From contig NZ_JAQIFT010000029.1 in assembly GCF_027857615.1 (NCBI RefSeq), positions 16,152-80,151 on the forward strand: a stretch of 64,000 nucleotides of DNA. The letters are read 5' to 3'. The translations under genes were made by a program, and so were the position numbers. A model generated the notes under the pieces. The model was given only the letters and a program-made list of their open reading frames with translations. It made no database searches and was not told the origin of the DNA. This DNA comes from Holtiella tumoricola (GTDB taxonomy: Bacteria; Bacillota; Clostridia; Lachnospirales; Cellulosilyticaceae). Shown here piece by piece: positions 52,127 to 61,890 of the stretch. Every line of letters begins with the position of its first letter. The first letter of the stretch is position 1.

Positions 52127-53332
52127 CTATAAATTCTTACCAAATTCTTCACCTAGTTTGAAAGCCTCAGCCAAATTATCAGAGCTTGGTTTGAAGACGA
52201 CTTTAAGTGGTGGAACAAGGATTTTCATCTTAAGTTGTTCAAGACGATCGATAATAAAGTCTACAGCTTCACCACTCCAGCCATAAGATCCAAAAGCTGT
52301 TGCTTTTTTACCACGATGAATGGTTGGATTAAGTGATGTAAGAAGTTGCCAAATAGGAGGCAGAGTATCTTGTAATATAGTTGGTGACCCTATTAGTAGG
52401 CCAGAGCAGAGTTCTACTTCCTTTAGAACTCTTTCAAAAGGTGTTGTAACAAGGTCAAATAGGAAGATATCAATATCTTGGCGTGTTGATTTTAGACCTT
52501 TTACAATTTCCTCAGCTAAGCTTTCTGTATAACCATAGGCTGATACATAGGCAACTACAACAGACGGTTTAGAACGTACTACAGGACGGGACCAATCATC
52601 ATATAATGCCATATGTTTTGGGATTTGTGCACCATCTAAAATAAGTCCATGACCAGGACAAATATAATCTAACTGTAAAGTGTTAATTTTTTGGAGGGCT
52701 TTTTGAACGTAAGGTTTAAAAGGCCCCATAATCATATCAAAATAATATTTATATGCAGAGAGATAGTTATTTTCAAAGTTCTCTTCAAGAGTGCTTCTAA
52801 AAATATCAGAGTGTGCATAATGAGCTCCAAAAGAGTCACAGGTTACAAGAATATGATCTTCTTCAATATAAGTATACATGGTGTCAGGCCAATGCAAGAA
52901 AGGTGCCATAATAAAGCGCAGGTTGCGGTTGCCTACACAGAGTTGTTCATTATCCTTAACCACTTGATGTTTAAAAGGACGGTTAATAATTTGGCTGAGA
53001 TACTTTAAGGCAACACTACTACAAATAACCGTTGCATCAGGTGCATAATCTAATAATAAGTTTAAGCTACCTGCATGATCTGGTTCGGTATGATTAATCA
53101 CAATATAATCAATATCAGAAGGGGAGCAAAGTGTTTGGAGTTTTGCTAAAAATGTATCGAAAAAACGTTCTTTAACGGTTTCAAAAAGAATATTGTGAGT
53201 ATCGGTTTTTAATAAATAGCTATTATAGCTTGTACCATATTGGGTTTCCATGACTACATCAAAGACTCGTAAATCAGGATCTAGGGCACCTAACCAAAAA
53301 AAATCTGGACAAATATTAATAGGATGATTCAT
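52127..53332 (-). CDS. Flavo-diiron protein (FprA/A-type flavoprotein)
   Basis: A 401-residue two-domain protein. The metallo-beta-lactamase-like part (1-~250) carries di-iron ligands HTEPDH (~78), HWPDTM (~145), DSFGAH (~160) and CPGHG (~220). The flavodoxin part (~255-401) binds FMN: VVAYVSAYGYTESLAEEIVKGL and GLLIGSPTI. These enzymes reduce O2 to water or NO to N2O in anaerobes; electrons usually come from rubredoxin. No rubredoxin domain is fused. Start: AAAGGAG lies just before the ATG at 53332, downstream of an in-frame ATG at 53368. It may act with the YgbA/Crp genes in NO defence. Confidence 0.93.
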   Translation of the reverse strand: MNHPINICPDFFWLGALDPDLRVFDVVMETQYGTSYNSYLLKTDTHNILFETVKERFFDTFLAKLQTLCSPSDIDYIVINHTEPDHAGSLNLLLDYAPDATVICSSVALKYLSQIINRPFKHQVVKDNEQLCVGNRNLRFIMAPFLHWPDTMYTYIEEDHILVTCDSFGAHYAHSDIFRSTLEENFENNYLSAYKYYFDMIMGPFKPYVQKALQKINTLQLDYICPGHGLILDGAQIPKHMALYDDWSRPVVRSKPSVVVAYVSAYGYTESLAEEIVKGLKSTRQDIDIFLFDLVTTPFERVLKEVELCSGLLIGSPTILQDTLPPIWQLLTSLNPTIHRGKKATAFGSYGWSGEAVDFIIDRLEQLKMKILVPPLKVVFKPSSDNLAEAFKLGEEFGKNL

Positions 53333-53445
53333 AGTGAACTCCTTTCGAAATATATAAGTATCTATCATTTAGTATGGAAAGTGGCAAATATTATATACAT
53401 GATTATAAATAAAAAGGTGAAACCTAATAAAAACCGTTAGTAGCT

Positions 53446-53474
53446 TTGTATTTTAAATTAGCGTGTGGTATAAT
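53446..53474 (+). promoter_or_regulatory. Promoter of the potassium uptake operon
   Basis: TTGTAT (53446-53451) and TATAAT (53469-53474) are 17 bp apart. Confidence 0.6.
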
Positions 53475-53520
53475 ATCTAACGATTACATAAACTAGAAAA
53501 TCATAGGAGAGGTTAAGAAG

Positions 53521-54927
53521 ATGAATAATCTAAATGAGCAGCATGGGATATTTAAAAGCAGCTTAGGTCCGTCTCAAATATTAGTAGCAGGTTTTTTATG
53601 TCTGATTTTAGTGGCTACAGTATTATTGATGTTACCAATTAGTAGTCAAAGTGGTGAAACAACAAACTTTGTTGATGCTTTATTTACATCTACATCTGCT
53701 GTATGTGTAACAGGCCTTGTAGTCGTGAATACACTTGAACATTGGTCATTATTTGGAAAAATTATTATTCTATTTTGTATCCAAATAGGTGGACTAGGAT
53801 TCATGTCTTTAGTAAGCATGATTTTTGTTTTTATGGGCAAGAAAATTACATTAAAAAATAGATTAATTATGCAAGAAGCATTTAGCTCAAATACAGTAGC
53901 AGGAATTGTACGTTTTACAAAAGCTGTTGTTATGCTAACATTCTTTGTTGAGGGAATAGGGGCATTTTTACTTTCTTTTGTATTTGTACCAGAGCATGGA
54001 CTTATAAAAGGAATAGGTTATTCTATTTTCCACGCTATATCTGCATTCTGTAATGCAGGATTTGATTTAGTAGGAAGCAATAGTTTAACACCATATGTAG
54101 GGAATGGACTTGTAAACTTTACAATTATGGGACTTATTATTGCAGGAGGACTAGGTTTTTGTGTTTGGATGGATACTTATAATATGATTAAGATAAAGAG
54201 ACAGTCAGCAGAGCATTTTACTTGGAAACAAGCTTTTTATAAAATGCCTCTACATACAAAACTTGTATGGTTAATTACGATCTTTTTAATCGTATTTGGT
54301 TTCCTCTTCTTCTTTATAGTAGAATTTAAAAATCCAAGTACTTTAGGGGCACTATCCTTTAAAGACAAGCTTTATGCATCCTTATTCCAATCTGTATCTC
54401 CTCGTACAGCCGGATTTAATACATTACCACTAGCAGATCTTACTCCAGCATCTAAGCTGATGACAATTATTTTAATGTTTATTGGTGGTTCTCCAGCTGG
54501 TACAGCTGGTGGGGTTAAAACAGTGACAATAGGTGTACTTATTTTATGTGCTATGTCCACAATCAAAGGACGTGAAAGTACAGAAATTTATAATAGACGT
54601 ATTCCAGGCTCCGTGATTACACGAGCACTCACTGTTATTATGATTGCTATTACAGCCATATTTGGAATGCTTATGATTTTAACAGTAACTGAAAATGTAG
54701 AGTTTTTGGATCTACTCTTTGAAGTAGTATCTGCATTCGCTACAGTAGGATTAACTTTAGGAATTACAGCAAGTCTTACAACAATAGGTAAGATTATGAT
54801 TATTATATTAATGTTTATTGGACGACTTGGTCCTGTTACTATTGCAGTAGCATTGATGGTAAGACAAAAGAAAGCAAAAGAAAAACAAAGTATTCAATAT
54901 CCAGAAGAGAAAGTCATGGTAGGTTAA
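53521..54927 (+). CDS. Potassium uptake protein, TrkH/KtrB family
   Basis: A 468-residue channel-like transporter with four membrane-pore-membrane repeats. Pore loops: FTSTSAVCVTGLVV (~58), AISAFCNAGFDLVG (~176), SVSPRTAGFNTLPLA (~292) and VVSAFATVGLTLGIT (~402), each with the conserved selectivity Gly. FIGGSPAGTAGGVKTVTIGVL is the intramembrane gate. The length fits KtrB more than TrkH. The regulatory KtrA/TrkA subunit follows 15 bp later. Confidence 0.93.
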   Translation: MNNLNEQHGIFKSSLGPSQILVAGFLCLILVATVLLMLPISSQSGETTNFVDALFTSTSAVCVTGLVVVNTLEHWSLFGKIIILFCIQIGGLGFMSLVSMIFVFMGKKITLKNRLIMQEAFSSNTVAGIVRFTKAVVMLTFFVEGIGAFLLSFVFVPEHGLIKGIGYSIFHAISAFCNAGFDLVGSNSLTPYVGNGLVNFTIMGLIIAGGLGFCVWMDTYNMIKIKRQSAEHFTWKQAFYKMPLHTKLVWLITIFLIVFGFLFFFIVEFKNPSTLGALSFKDKLYASLFQSVSPRTAGFNTLPLADLTPASKLMTIILMFIGGSPAGTAGGVKTVTIGVLILCAMSTIKGRESTEIYNRRIPGSVITRALTVIMIAITAIFGMLMILTVTENVEFLDLLFEVVSAFATVGLTLGITASLTTIGKIMIIILMFIGRLGPVTIAVALMVRQKKAKEKQSIQYPEEKVMVG

Positions 54928-54942
54928 AAGGAGAGAGGCATT

Positions 54943-55608
54943 ATGAGAGGGAAACAATTTGTTATTTTTGGACTTGGGAGATTTGGTATTAGCTTAGCAA
55001 CAACACTTGCAGAAGCAGGTTATGAAGTGATGGTTGTAGATAAATCAGAAGAAAGTGTACAAGAAATAGCACCACTTGTAACCCATGCTGTACAAGCTGA
55101 CGCAGCAGATATGGATACACTTAAATCTCTTGGTATTCGTAACTTTGATGTAGCAATCGTAGCTATTGGTAAAGATATACAATCAAGTATCATGACAACA
55201 CTTTTGCTTAAAGAATTAGGTATTCCATATGTTGTAGCTAAAGCAAGTAGCGAAATACATGAACGTGTACTGCGTAAGATAGGTGCGGATCGTATCATCT
55301 TACCAGAGCAAGAAATGGGGATGCGTATTGCTAACAACCTTATTTCAGGTAATATTCTAGATCATATTCAATTATCATCAGAATACAGTATTATTGAGTT
55401 AGGTATCTTACCAGAATGGAAAGGGAAAAGCATTATAGAAGTAGATCCACGTGGTGCATATGGTATTAACATTATTGCTGTTCAACGTGGTGGTTCTATT
55501 GATATTTCACCTTCTCCAAATTATATTTTAGAAACAGAAGATACGCTTGTTGTAGTAGGAAGTAATAAGCAACTTCAATATTTAGAGGCTAAGAGACATG
55601 GTAAATAG
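54943..55608 (+). CDS. Potassium uptake regulatory subunit, KtrA/TrkA family
   Basis: A 221-residue cytosolic protein: RCK_N domain with nucleotide motif FVIFGLGRFGISLATTLAEAG (~7-27) and acidic VDKSEESV, then RCK_C (~140-221: SSEYSIIELGILPEWKGKSIIEVDPRGAYGINIIAVQRGG). It forms the ring that gates the KtrB-like channel in response to ATP/ADP or NAD. GGAGAGAGG precedes the ATG. It overlaps the following methyltransferase gene by 11 bases. Confidence 0.93.
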   Translation: MRGKQFVIFGLGRFGISLATTLAEAGYEVMVVDKSEESVQEIAPLVTHAVQADAADMDTLKSLGIRNFDVAIVAIGKDIQSSIMTTLLLKELGIPYVVAKASSEIHERVLRKIGADRIILPEQEMGMRIANNLISGNILDHIQLSSEYSIIELGILPEWKGKSIIEVDPRGAYGINIIAVQRGGSIDISPSPNYILETEDTLVVVGSNKQLQYLEAKRHGK

Positions 55609-56389
55609 CAAATTTATTAGTAGTGCAAGTAATCCAATCATTAAAAATATCCAAGTACTACAGGCTAAGAAAAATGAACGTAAAAAACAAGGGCTTTTCC
55701 TGGTAGAGGGGATTAGAAGCGTCAATGAGATTCCAGAGCATTATGAGATAGATACTATTGTCATGAGTGATCTTTTTGATGAAGCAGAGCTTAAAGTTGC
55801 AGGAACAAAACAAAATCTTGTGGTACCAAGTGAATTATTTAAGACAATGAGTGGAACGGAAACACCTCAAGGGATTATGGCTCTTGTAAAAATGAAAGAA
55901 TTCACATTAAATAAAATAGAGGCAAAATCAGATGGTTTTTATCTTTTACTTGAGAACTTACAAGATCCAGGTAACTTAGGGACCATTATTCGTACAGCTT
56001 ATGGATTTGGAGTAGAAGCAATCTTCCTTACAAAAGGATGTGTAGACTTATATAGTCCTAAAACAGTACGTAGTACAATGGGAGCATTATTACATGTACC
56101 TATTGTAGTAGGAGAAAGCCTAGAAAATTATATTAGTTGGGCAAGAGCAAATAACTTAACACTCTATACAACAGCATTAGATGAAACAGCTTGTAAGGTA
56201 GCAGAAGCAGACTTTGCAAAAGGTAATATGCTTATCATTGGCAATGAAGGTAATGGCGTTTCTAATGAAGCCTTAGAACTTGCAGATCAAAAGGTATATA
56301 TCCCTATGCCAGGTGGTTTAGAATCATTAAATGCTTCAATAGCAGCATCTATTTGTATGTATGAAGTTATGCGTCAACGTACCCAATAA
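55598..56389 (+). CDS. TrmH/SpoU-family RNA 2'-O-methyltransferase
   Basis: A 263-residue SPOUT methyltransferase. The N-terminal substrate-binding part starts FISSASNPIIKNIQVLQAKKNERKKQGLFLVEG. The knot carries motif 1 LLLENLQDPGNLGTIIRTAYGFGVEAI (~116), motif 2 MLIIGNEGNGVSNEAL (~207) and motif 3 IPMPGGLESLNASIAASICMYE (~238). This is the RlmB/TsnR-like group that methylates 23S rRNA or tRNA; the exact site is not known. It is coupled by overlap to the potassium gene. Confidence 0.92.
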   Translation: MVNSKFISSASNPIIKNIQVLQAKKNERKKQGLFLVEGIRSVNEIPEHYEIDTIVMSDLFDEAELKVAGTKQNLVVPSELFKTMSGTETPQGIMALVKMKEFTLNKIEAKSDGFYLLLENLQDPGNLGTIIRTAYGFGVEAIFLTKGCVDLYSPKTVRSTMGALLHVPIVVGESLENYISWARANNLTLYTTALDETACKVAEADFAKGNMLIIGNEGNGVSNEALELADQKVYIPMPGGLESLNASIAASICMYEVMRQRTQ

Positions 56390-56464
56390 AGTGTTTTATT
56401 TAAAGTATAAGATGTATAGAAGTCAGGTTGATTTGGATAAGCTATAGATAGAGATTTAGGAGTG

Positions 56465-56493
56465 TTGACAAAATGAATGGAACACTCTATAAT
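56465..56493 (+). promoter_or_regulatory. asnS promoter
   Basis: TTGACA (56465-56470) and TATAAT (56488-56493) with 17 bp between are a perfect consensus promoter. Confidence 0.85.
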
Positions 56494-56499
56494 GAGAAG

Positions 56500-56790
56500 C
56501 ATATTTTACAGTATGAATAGATAATAGACGATGAAAAGAAGAGTAGTCTAAAACAGCGTTTTTAGAGAGCCAATGTTGGTGGAAATTTGGTAACAAGTTT
56601 TAGATGAAGAACATCTTGGAGTTTCTAACCGAAAAGTAATGAGTAGGCTTAGACGGGACTAGACCGTTACATCTAGAGTATATTATTAGATATACTAACC
56701 AAAGAGTTGGGCCAGTAGGTCAACTAGGGTGGTACCGCGGAGATTTAGCTTCGTCCCTTATATTTTATTAGGGATGGAGCTTTTTTTATT
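56500..56790 (+). promoter_or_regulatory. T-box riboswitch, tRNA-Asn-responsive, with terminator
   Basis: The leader of asnS contains the T-box sequence AGGGTGGTACCGCGG (56726-56740) and the stem I AGAGAGCC motif near 56575. The terminator is AGCTTCGTCCCT (56747-56758) with AGGGATGGAGCT (56770-56781) and seven T. The likely specifier is AAC at 56627-56629, an Asn codon, which agrees with the gene. Uncharged tRNA-Asn should stop termination. Confidence 0.93.
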
Positions 56791-56830
56791 GTCTTTTATT
56801 AAATTACTACAAATTTAAGGAGATGGAAAA

Positions 56831-58222
56831 ATGGATACAGTAGCAATCAGACATTTATACCATAGTACAGATGAGTATGTAGGCAAAAGTGTTACAGTAG
56901 CAGGATGGGTAAAAACAGTTAGAGATTCAAAAACTTTTGGTTTTATCGAATTAAATGATGGAACATTCTTCAAAAGTGTTCAAGTTGTATTTGAAGACAA
57001 ATTAGATAACTTCAAAGACATTGCAAAATTAGGCGTAGGTGCAGCAATCATCGTTACAGGTGACTTAGTAGCAACACCAGGGCAAAAACAACCATTTGAG
57101 ATTAAAGCAACAGAGATTGTTGTAGAAGGAAGTTGCCCAGCAGAATATCCACTTCAAAAGAAACGTCACTCTTTTGAGTTCTTAAGACAAATTGCACATT
57201 TAAGACCTCGTACAAATACATTTGCAGCAGTATTTAGAGTACGTTCTTTAGCATCATATGCAATTCATAAGTTCTTCCAAGAAAGAGACTTCGTATATGC
57301 ACATACACCAATCATCACAGGTAGTGACTGTGAAGGTGCAGGAGAAATGTTCCAAGTAACAACACTTCCACAAGTAGGTGCTAAATTAGATGATCAAGGT
57401 AAAGTAGATTACAAAGAAGATTTCTTCGGTAAAATGGCTAACCTTACAGTAAGTGGTCAGCTTTCAGCAGAAACATTTGCAATGGCATTTAGAGATGTTT
57501 ATACATTTGGACCAACATTTAGAGCTGAAAAATCAAATACACCAAGACATGCAGCTGAGTTCTGGATGATCGAGCCAGAAATTGCATTTGCAGACCTTGA
57601 AGATGATATGAGACTTGCAGAAGATATGCTTAAATTTGTTATTAAATATATCTTAGAAAATGCACCAGAAGAAATGGCTTTCTTCAACCAATTCGTAGAA
57701 AAAGGTGTACTTGATAAACTTAACCATGTAGTAAGCTCAGACTTCGGTCGTGTAACTTATACAGAAGCTATTGAAATTCTTGAAAACTGTGGTAAAACAT
57801 TTGAATACCCAGTGCATTGGGGATGTGACCTTCAAACAGAACATGAGAGATTCCTTGCTGAAGAGCACTTCAAAAAACCTGTATTCGTAACAGATTATCC
57901 AAAAGAAATTAAGTCATTCTACATGAGACTTAACGATGACAATAAAACTGTAGCAGCTACAGATCTTCTTGTACCAGGTGTAGGAGAGCTTATCGGTGGT
58001 AGCCAAAGAGAGGAAAGACTTGATGTCTTACTTGAAAGAATGGCAGAGCTTGGTCTTAAAGAAGAAGACTACTGGTGGTACTTAGACCTTAGAAGATTTG
58101 GTGGTACTAGACACGCTGGATTCGGTTTAGGATTTGAAAGATTAATTATGTACGTAACAGGTATGACAAACATCCGTGACGTAATCCCATTCCCAAGAAC
58201 TACAGGTCAAGCTGACTTCTAA
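56831..58222 (+). CDS. asnS: Asparaginyl-tRNA synthetase
   Basis: A 463-residue class IIb synthetase. The OB-fold anticodon domain (1-~110: GKSVTVAGWVKTVRDSKTFGFIELNDG) precedes the catalytic domain. Motif 2 region is FTFGPTFRAEKSNTPRHAAEFWMIEPE (~215-240) and motif 3 is GFGLGFERLIMYVTGMTNIRDVIPFPR at the end. The AsnRS rather than AspRS identity follows from its length and from the T-box specifier. AAGGAG precedes the ATG. Confidence 0.95.
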   Translation: MDTVAIRHLYHSTDEYVGKSVTVAGWVKTVRDSKTFGFIELNDGTFFKSVQVVFEDKLDNFKDIAKLGVGAAIIVTGDLVATPGQKQPFEIKATEIVVEGSCPAEYPLQKKRHSFEFLRQIAHLRPRTNTFAAVFRVRSLASYAIHKFFQERDFVYAHTPIITGSDCEGAGEMFQVTTLPQVGAKLDDQGKVDYKEDFFGKMANLTVSGQLSAETFAMAFRDVYTFGPTFRAEKSNTPRHAAEFWMIEPEIAFADLEDDMRLAEDMLKFVIKYILENAPEEMAFFNQFVEKGVLDKLNHVVSSDFGRVTYTEAIEILENCGKTFEYPVHWGCDLQTEHERFLAEEHFKKPVFVTDYPKEIKSFYMRLNDDNKTVAATDLLVPGVGELIGGSQREERLDVLLERMAELGLKEEDYWWYLDLRRFGGTRHAGFGLGFERLIMYVTGMTNIRDVIPFPRTTGQADF

Positions 58223-58240
58223 GAATGTAGTAAATAAAGA

Positions 58241-58279
58241 CAGGAATAATTTAGCTTAGCTAAGTTATTCCTGTTTTTT
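58241..58279 (+). terminator. Terminator after asnS
   Basis: CAGGAATAA (58241-58249) and TTATTCCTG (58265-58273) followed by TTTTTT. The following ~260 bp to 58540 are A/T-rich; I see nothing else there. Confidence 0.82.
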
Positions 58280-58540
58280 ATGTCTTTTTATATCTTTTTC
58301 ATATATATACTCAAATAATCGTTTCTAGTCATATTATAAAAGATCTAGAAAAAAGTTTATTAGATGTATTGGAGTATAACTTATGAAGCAATAGTTGATA
58401 AATAAATTAACAGTAAGAGCTTTAAACACATTATGATAGGTTGGATTCCCTTAACAAGTGTATAGGAAATTTATGTATATTATTGTAAAATAATAGTAAG
58501 GGGTTATAGAAATTAGAGAATAGACTTAAGGGAGGACAGT

Positions 58541-59101
58541 ATGAATACAGTACATAAAAAAATTGATAGTTACTTTGAAAAATTTATCTATAGTAAATTG
58601 AAATTTAAGGTAATGACAATCAAAGTACGTAAGAGAATAGGATTTGAATATGATTTTGATTATGTAGATGAGTGGGATTCAACAGGGTGGATTTTGCATA
58701 AACCTTTTTTCTCGAGGAAGGCAAAACTTTATATGTTTAAGGGAAAAGCATATACACCTTTAAAGTTTCCGCCAACGAGATGGTATCAGTTTCCTACTAG
58801 AATAGGGCAGGCCTTTGAAGATCTATTACATCCACCAGATAGAAAGATGCGCAACCGTGCAGAACTTCGTATAGTATTTGGATACATTAGGCTAGTAATG
58901 GTTCTAGGTATTATTGCTACTATTATATTCTTTCCACAAATCAAGAGTAAATTAGTAGGGGAACCTGAAAACGAAGTTGGCGCTATTACTCAAAATGGAG
59001 ATCAACAAACAGAAGAACAAATAAATGAAGAAACAAATCCAAAAGAGGTAGATGAAAAAGATAGCCAAGATGATAAAACAAATGAGAAGAGTAAGGAATA
59101 G
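58541..59101 (+). CDS. Hypothetical single-pass membrane protein with acidic tail
   Basis: A 186-residue protein of no recognised family. Residues 1-115 are basic and aromatic-rich (FEYDFDYVDEWDSTGWILHKPFFSRKAK, PPTRWYQFPTRIGQAFEDLLHPPDRKMRN). One membrane helix follows (~117-136: YIRLVMVLGIIATIIFFPQI), then a Glu/Asp/Gln/Asn-rich disordered tail (~145-186). With a long basic N-terminus the tail is probably outside. GGGAGGA lies just before the ATG. Terminators on both sides mark it as a single-gene unit. Confidence 0.65.
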   Translation: MNTVHKKIDSYFEKFIYSKLKFKVMTIKVRKRIGFEYDFDYVDEWDSTGWILHKPFFSRKAKLYMFKGKAYTPLKFPPTRWYQFPTRIGQAFEDLLHPPDRKMRNRAELRIVFGYIRLVMVLGIIATIIFFPQIKSKLVGEPENEVGAITQNGDQQTEEQINEETNPKEVDEKDSQDDKTNEKSKE

Positions 59102-59191
59102 AAATTAAAGATAGTATATAACAAATATAAAAGGTTACATTAAGTTAAAGGACTTATTCTAGGAGCTGTGTACAGCATAAAGATAAGGCTA

Positions 59192-59230
59192 TATAAAAAG
59201 AGGTTGCATAAGGGGCAACCTCTTTTTATA
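59192..59230. terminator. Bidirectional terminator
   Basis: TATAAAAAGAGGTTGC (59192-59207) and its full complement (59215-59230), loop of 7; A/T runs on both sides serve the convergent genes. Confidence 0.85.
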
Positions 59231-59236
59231 TAGTCA

Positions 59237-59857
59237 TTACACATATTGTTCAATTTGTTTTTTCCAAACAAGATAGCCTGTTCCATTTAAGTGTACACCA
59301 TCTCTTGTGTAATCACTTACTAGCTCATTATTGCTGTCTACAAAATGCTCATAAAGATTGATGAATTTGAAGCCATATTCATTTGCTAAAGGTTCAAGCA
59401 TTTCATTGATAGATTGCACTACAGCATTATCAATAGGATGTTCGTAAACAGTATTATTAACAGGTAAGCAGCTTTGAACGTACACTGTGCAATCATCTAG
59501 TGTTTTAAATTGGTCGAAGATTACTTTGTACTCTTCTTGCATTTGCATAGCACGTTTACCATCCATAATGTCATTGATACCTATTTTGATAAAAATTTTA
59601 GATGGTTTGTTTGCTAATAGGTTAGGCATTCTCTCATTAAGCCAAGTGAGACGATCGCTATCTATTCCACGGTTAATGATATTAGGATTATTGAACATCT
59701 CAGCCCATTCATTTCTTTGTGTAATAGAATCGCCTACGAATAAAATGCATCCTTCTTTTGGAGGAAGAATTTCAAAGGTTTCACGACGATTAAGCACATA
59801 AGGCCATGGTTGTGGTGACTGAATATAAGTTTCTGAAATAGAATTTTGGTGCTCCAT
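59237..59857 (-). CDS. SGNH/GDSL hydrolase
   Basis: A 206-residue esterase-type hydrolase. Block I ILFVGDSITQRNEW (~37, catalytic Ser), block III KIGINDIMDG (~100, oxyanion Asn) and block V YTRDGVHLNGTGY (~185, catalytic Asp and His) are all present. No signal peptide, so it is probably cytosolic. Start: AAGGAG lies before the ATG at 59857; the longer in-frame reading from 60001 would add a hydrophobic stretch without a ribosome binding site. The substrate is not known. Confidence 0.88.
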   Translation of the reverse strand: MEHQNSISETYIQSPQPWPYVLNRRETFEILPPKEGCILFVGDSITQRNEWAEMFNNPNIINRGIDSDRLTWLNERMPNLLANKPSKIFIKIGINDIMDGKRAMQMQEEYKVIFDQFKTLDDCTVYVQSCLPVNNTVYEHPIDNAVVQSINEMLEPLANEYGFKFINLYEHFVDSNNELVSDYTRDGVHLNGTGYLVWKKQIEQYV

Positions 59858-60049
59858 AAGTTTTCTCCTTAAATATAGTGAGTATTTAAAAGACAACTTA
59901 ATTATAATACACAACAATCTAAAAATGAATAATATTTTAGTAAAAAATAAATAAAAATTAAAGTAAAATTTGATAAATGAGTATATGTGCCTGATATTCA
60001 ATACTAAGAATGAAAATTACTGAAGTTTAGTTTGTAGTAGTGGATAAGG

Positions 60050-60135
60050 AAGAGGCTATTTTGAGATGACTTGGTATGATTTCAAAATAGTAAGAGAATG
60101 CAAAAAACCACAAGAATAATTCTTGTGGTTTTTTG
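60050..60135 (+). ncRNA. Candidate small RNA or orphan leader with terminator
   Basis: A 9-bp hairpin, CTATTTTGA (60056-60064) with TCAAAATAG (60082-60090), is followed by a strong terminator (60101-60135) with no gene before it on this strand. No clear promoter is seen. The terminator might instead be shared with the minus strand. Confidence 0.3.
60101..60135. terminator. Strong intrinsic terminator without an assigned gene
   Basis: CAAAAAACCACAAGAA (60101-60116) and TTCTTGTGGTTTTTTG (60120-60135) form a perfect stem with a 3-nt loop. The rest of the gap to 60375 is A/T-rich; only the ribosome binding site at its end is clear. Confidence 0.8.
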
Positions 60136-60375
60136 TGTATATTCTATAAAAATCTAGAATTAATTGATTGAATGATTTTAGGGGGGTATCTTCCATTATA
60201 GCACAAGGAAAAAACACTATAAATAAGCATTAAGTAACTTTGTAAAAATACAACAAAAAGCCTTGAAAATTCTTGGAATAAAAAGGAGATATTCAGTCTT
60301 CTAAAATAGAAATAAAAGAGGTATGATATATACTTGAGATTTGAATTGAACGGACAAAACGAGGAGGATACAACA

Positions 60376-61884
60376 ATGAAAATAGGATTTGACCATAATA
60401 AGTATTTACAAGAGCAGTCAGAGTACATCTTAGAACGTGTAAACAATTACGATAAATTATATCTTGAATTTGGAGGAAAACTCTTATTTGATATGCATGC
60501 AAAAAGAGTTTTACCAGGGTTTGATGAGAACGCAAAAATCAAACTTCTTCATAAATTAAAAGATAAAGTAGAGATCATTATCTGTGTTTATGCAGGAGAT
60601 ATTGAGCGTAACAAAATCCGTGGTGATTTCGGTATTACATATGATATGGACGTTTTAAGACTTATTGATGATCTTAGAGAATATGACTTAGATGTAAATA
60701 GTGTTGTTATTACACGTTTTGAAGGGCAACCAGCTACAACTGTATTCATCAATAAACTTGAAAGACGTGGTATCAAAGTTTATAAACATAGTGCAACAGC
60801 AGGATACCCAACTGATGTTGATACAATCGTAAGTGATGAAGGTTATGGTAAAAATCCTTATATTGAAACAACTAAACCAATCGTTGTTGTAACAGCTCCA
60901 GGACCAGGTAGTGGTAAACTTGCAACTTGTTTAAGCCAACTTTATCATGAAAACAAACAAGGCCGTGTAGCAGGTTACTCTAAATTTGAAACTTTCCCAG
61001 TATGGAATGTACCTCTTAAACATCCTCTTAACATTGCATATGAAGCAGCAACAGCAGACCTTAAAGATGTTAACATGATCGACTCTTTCCATTTAGAAGC
61101 ATACAATCAAATGGCTGTTAACTATAACCGTGACCTTGAAACATTCCCAATCTTAAAACGTATTATTGAAAAAATCACAGGTGAAGAAGCAGTTTACAAA
61201 TCACCAACAGATATGGGCGTTAACCGTGTTGGATATGGTATTGTAGATGATGAAGTTGTTAAAGAAGCATCTAGACAAGAAATTATTAGAAGATACTTTA
61301 AAACAGCATGTGAATATAAAAAAGGCCATGCAGATAAAGATACAGTTCAACATGTTAAATTAATCATGAATGAGCTTAAACTTAAAGAAGAAGATCGTAA
61401 ATCAGTTGTAGAAGCAAGACTTACAGCAGCTAAAATGAAATTAGCAGCAGAGAAAAATGAAATTTGTTCAGCTGTAGCTATTGAGCTTCATGATGGAACA
61501 ATGATTACAGGTAAATCTTCAAGTTTAATGGATAGCACATGTGCTGCCTTAATCAATGGGATTAAATACTATGCAAACATTGCTGATGAAATGCACCTCA
61601 TCTCTCCAGTTATCCTAGAACCAATCTTAACACTTAAAAGAGAGACATTAAAAAACAAAAATGCAGCACTTAACTGTGAAGAAGTACTTATTGCTTTAAC
61701 TATTTGTGCAGCAACAAATCCAATGGCACAATTAGCACTTGAAAAATTAGAAATGCTTAAAGGCTGTGAAGCACATTCAACAACTATTTTAAGTCATAAT
61801 AATGAAAATGCATTTAGAAAATTAGGTATTGAAGTAACATGTGATCCTGATTACCCAACAGATAACTTATACTACAATAACTAA
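60376..61884 (+). CDS. DUF1846 family protein
   Basis: A 502-residue protein of the DUF1846 family, widespread in Firmicutes and of unproven function. It begins KIGFDHNKYLQEQSEYILERVNNYDKLYLEFGGKLLFDMHAKRVLPGF. A nucleotide-loop-like VTAPGPGSGKLATCLSQLYHE (~175) and a middle DMGVNRVGYGIVDDE are conserved features. Codon use is smooth and biased to C-ending codons more than its neighbours, as in highly expressed genes. GAGGAGG precedes the ATG at 60376. Single gene with a strong terminator. Confidence 0.85.
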   Translation: MKIGFDHNKYLQEQSEYILERVNNYDKLYLEFGGKLLFDMHAKRVLPGFDENAKIKLLHKLKDKVEIIICVYAGDIERNKIRGDFGITYDMDVLRLIDDLREYDLDVNSVVITRFEGQPATTVFINKLERRGIKVYKHSATAGYPTDVDTIVSDEGYGKNPYIETTKPIVVVTAPGPGSGKLATCLSQLYHENKQGRVAGYSKFETFPVWNVPLKHPLNIAYEAATADLKDVNMIDSFHLEAYNQMAVNYNRDLETFPILKRIIEKITGEEAVYKSPTDMGVNRVGYGIVDDEVVKEASRQEIIRRYFKTACEYKKGHADKDTVQHVKLIMNELKLKEEDRKSVVEARLTAAKMKLAAEKNEICSAVAIELHDGTMITGKSSSLMDSTCAALINGIKYYANIADEMHLISPVILEPILTLKRETLKNKNAALNCEEVLIALTICAATNPMAQLALEKLEMLKGCEAHSTTILSHNNENAFRKLGIEVTCDPDYPTDNLYYNN

Positions 61885-61890
61885 TAATAT

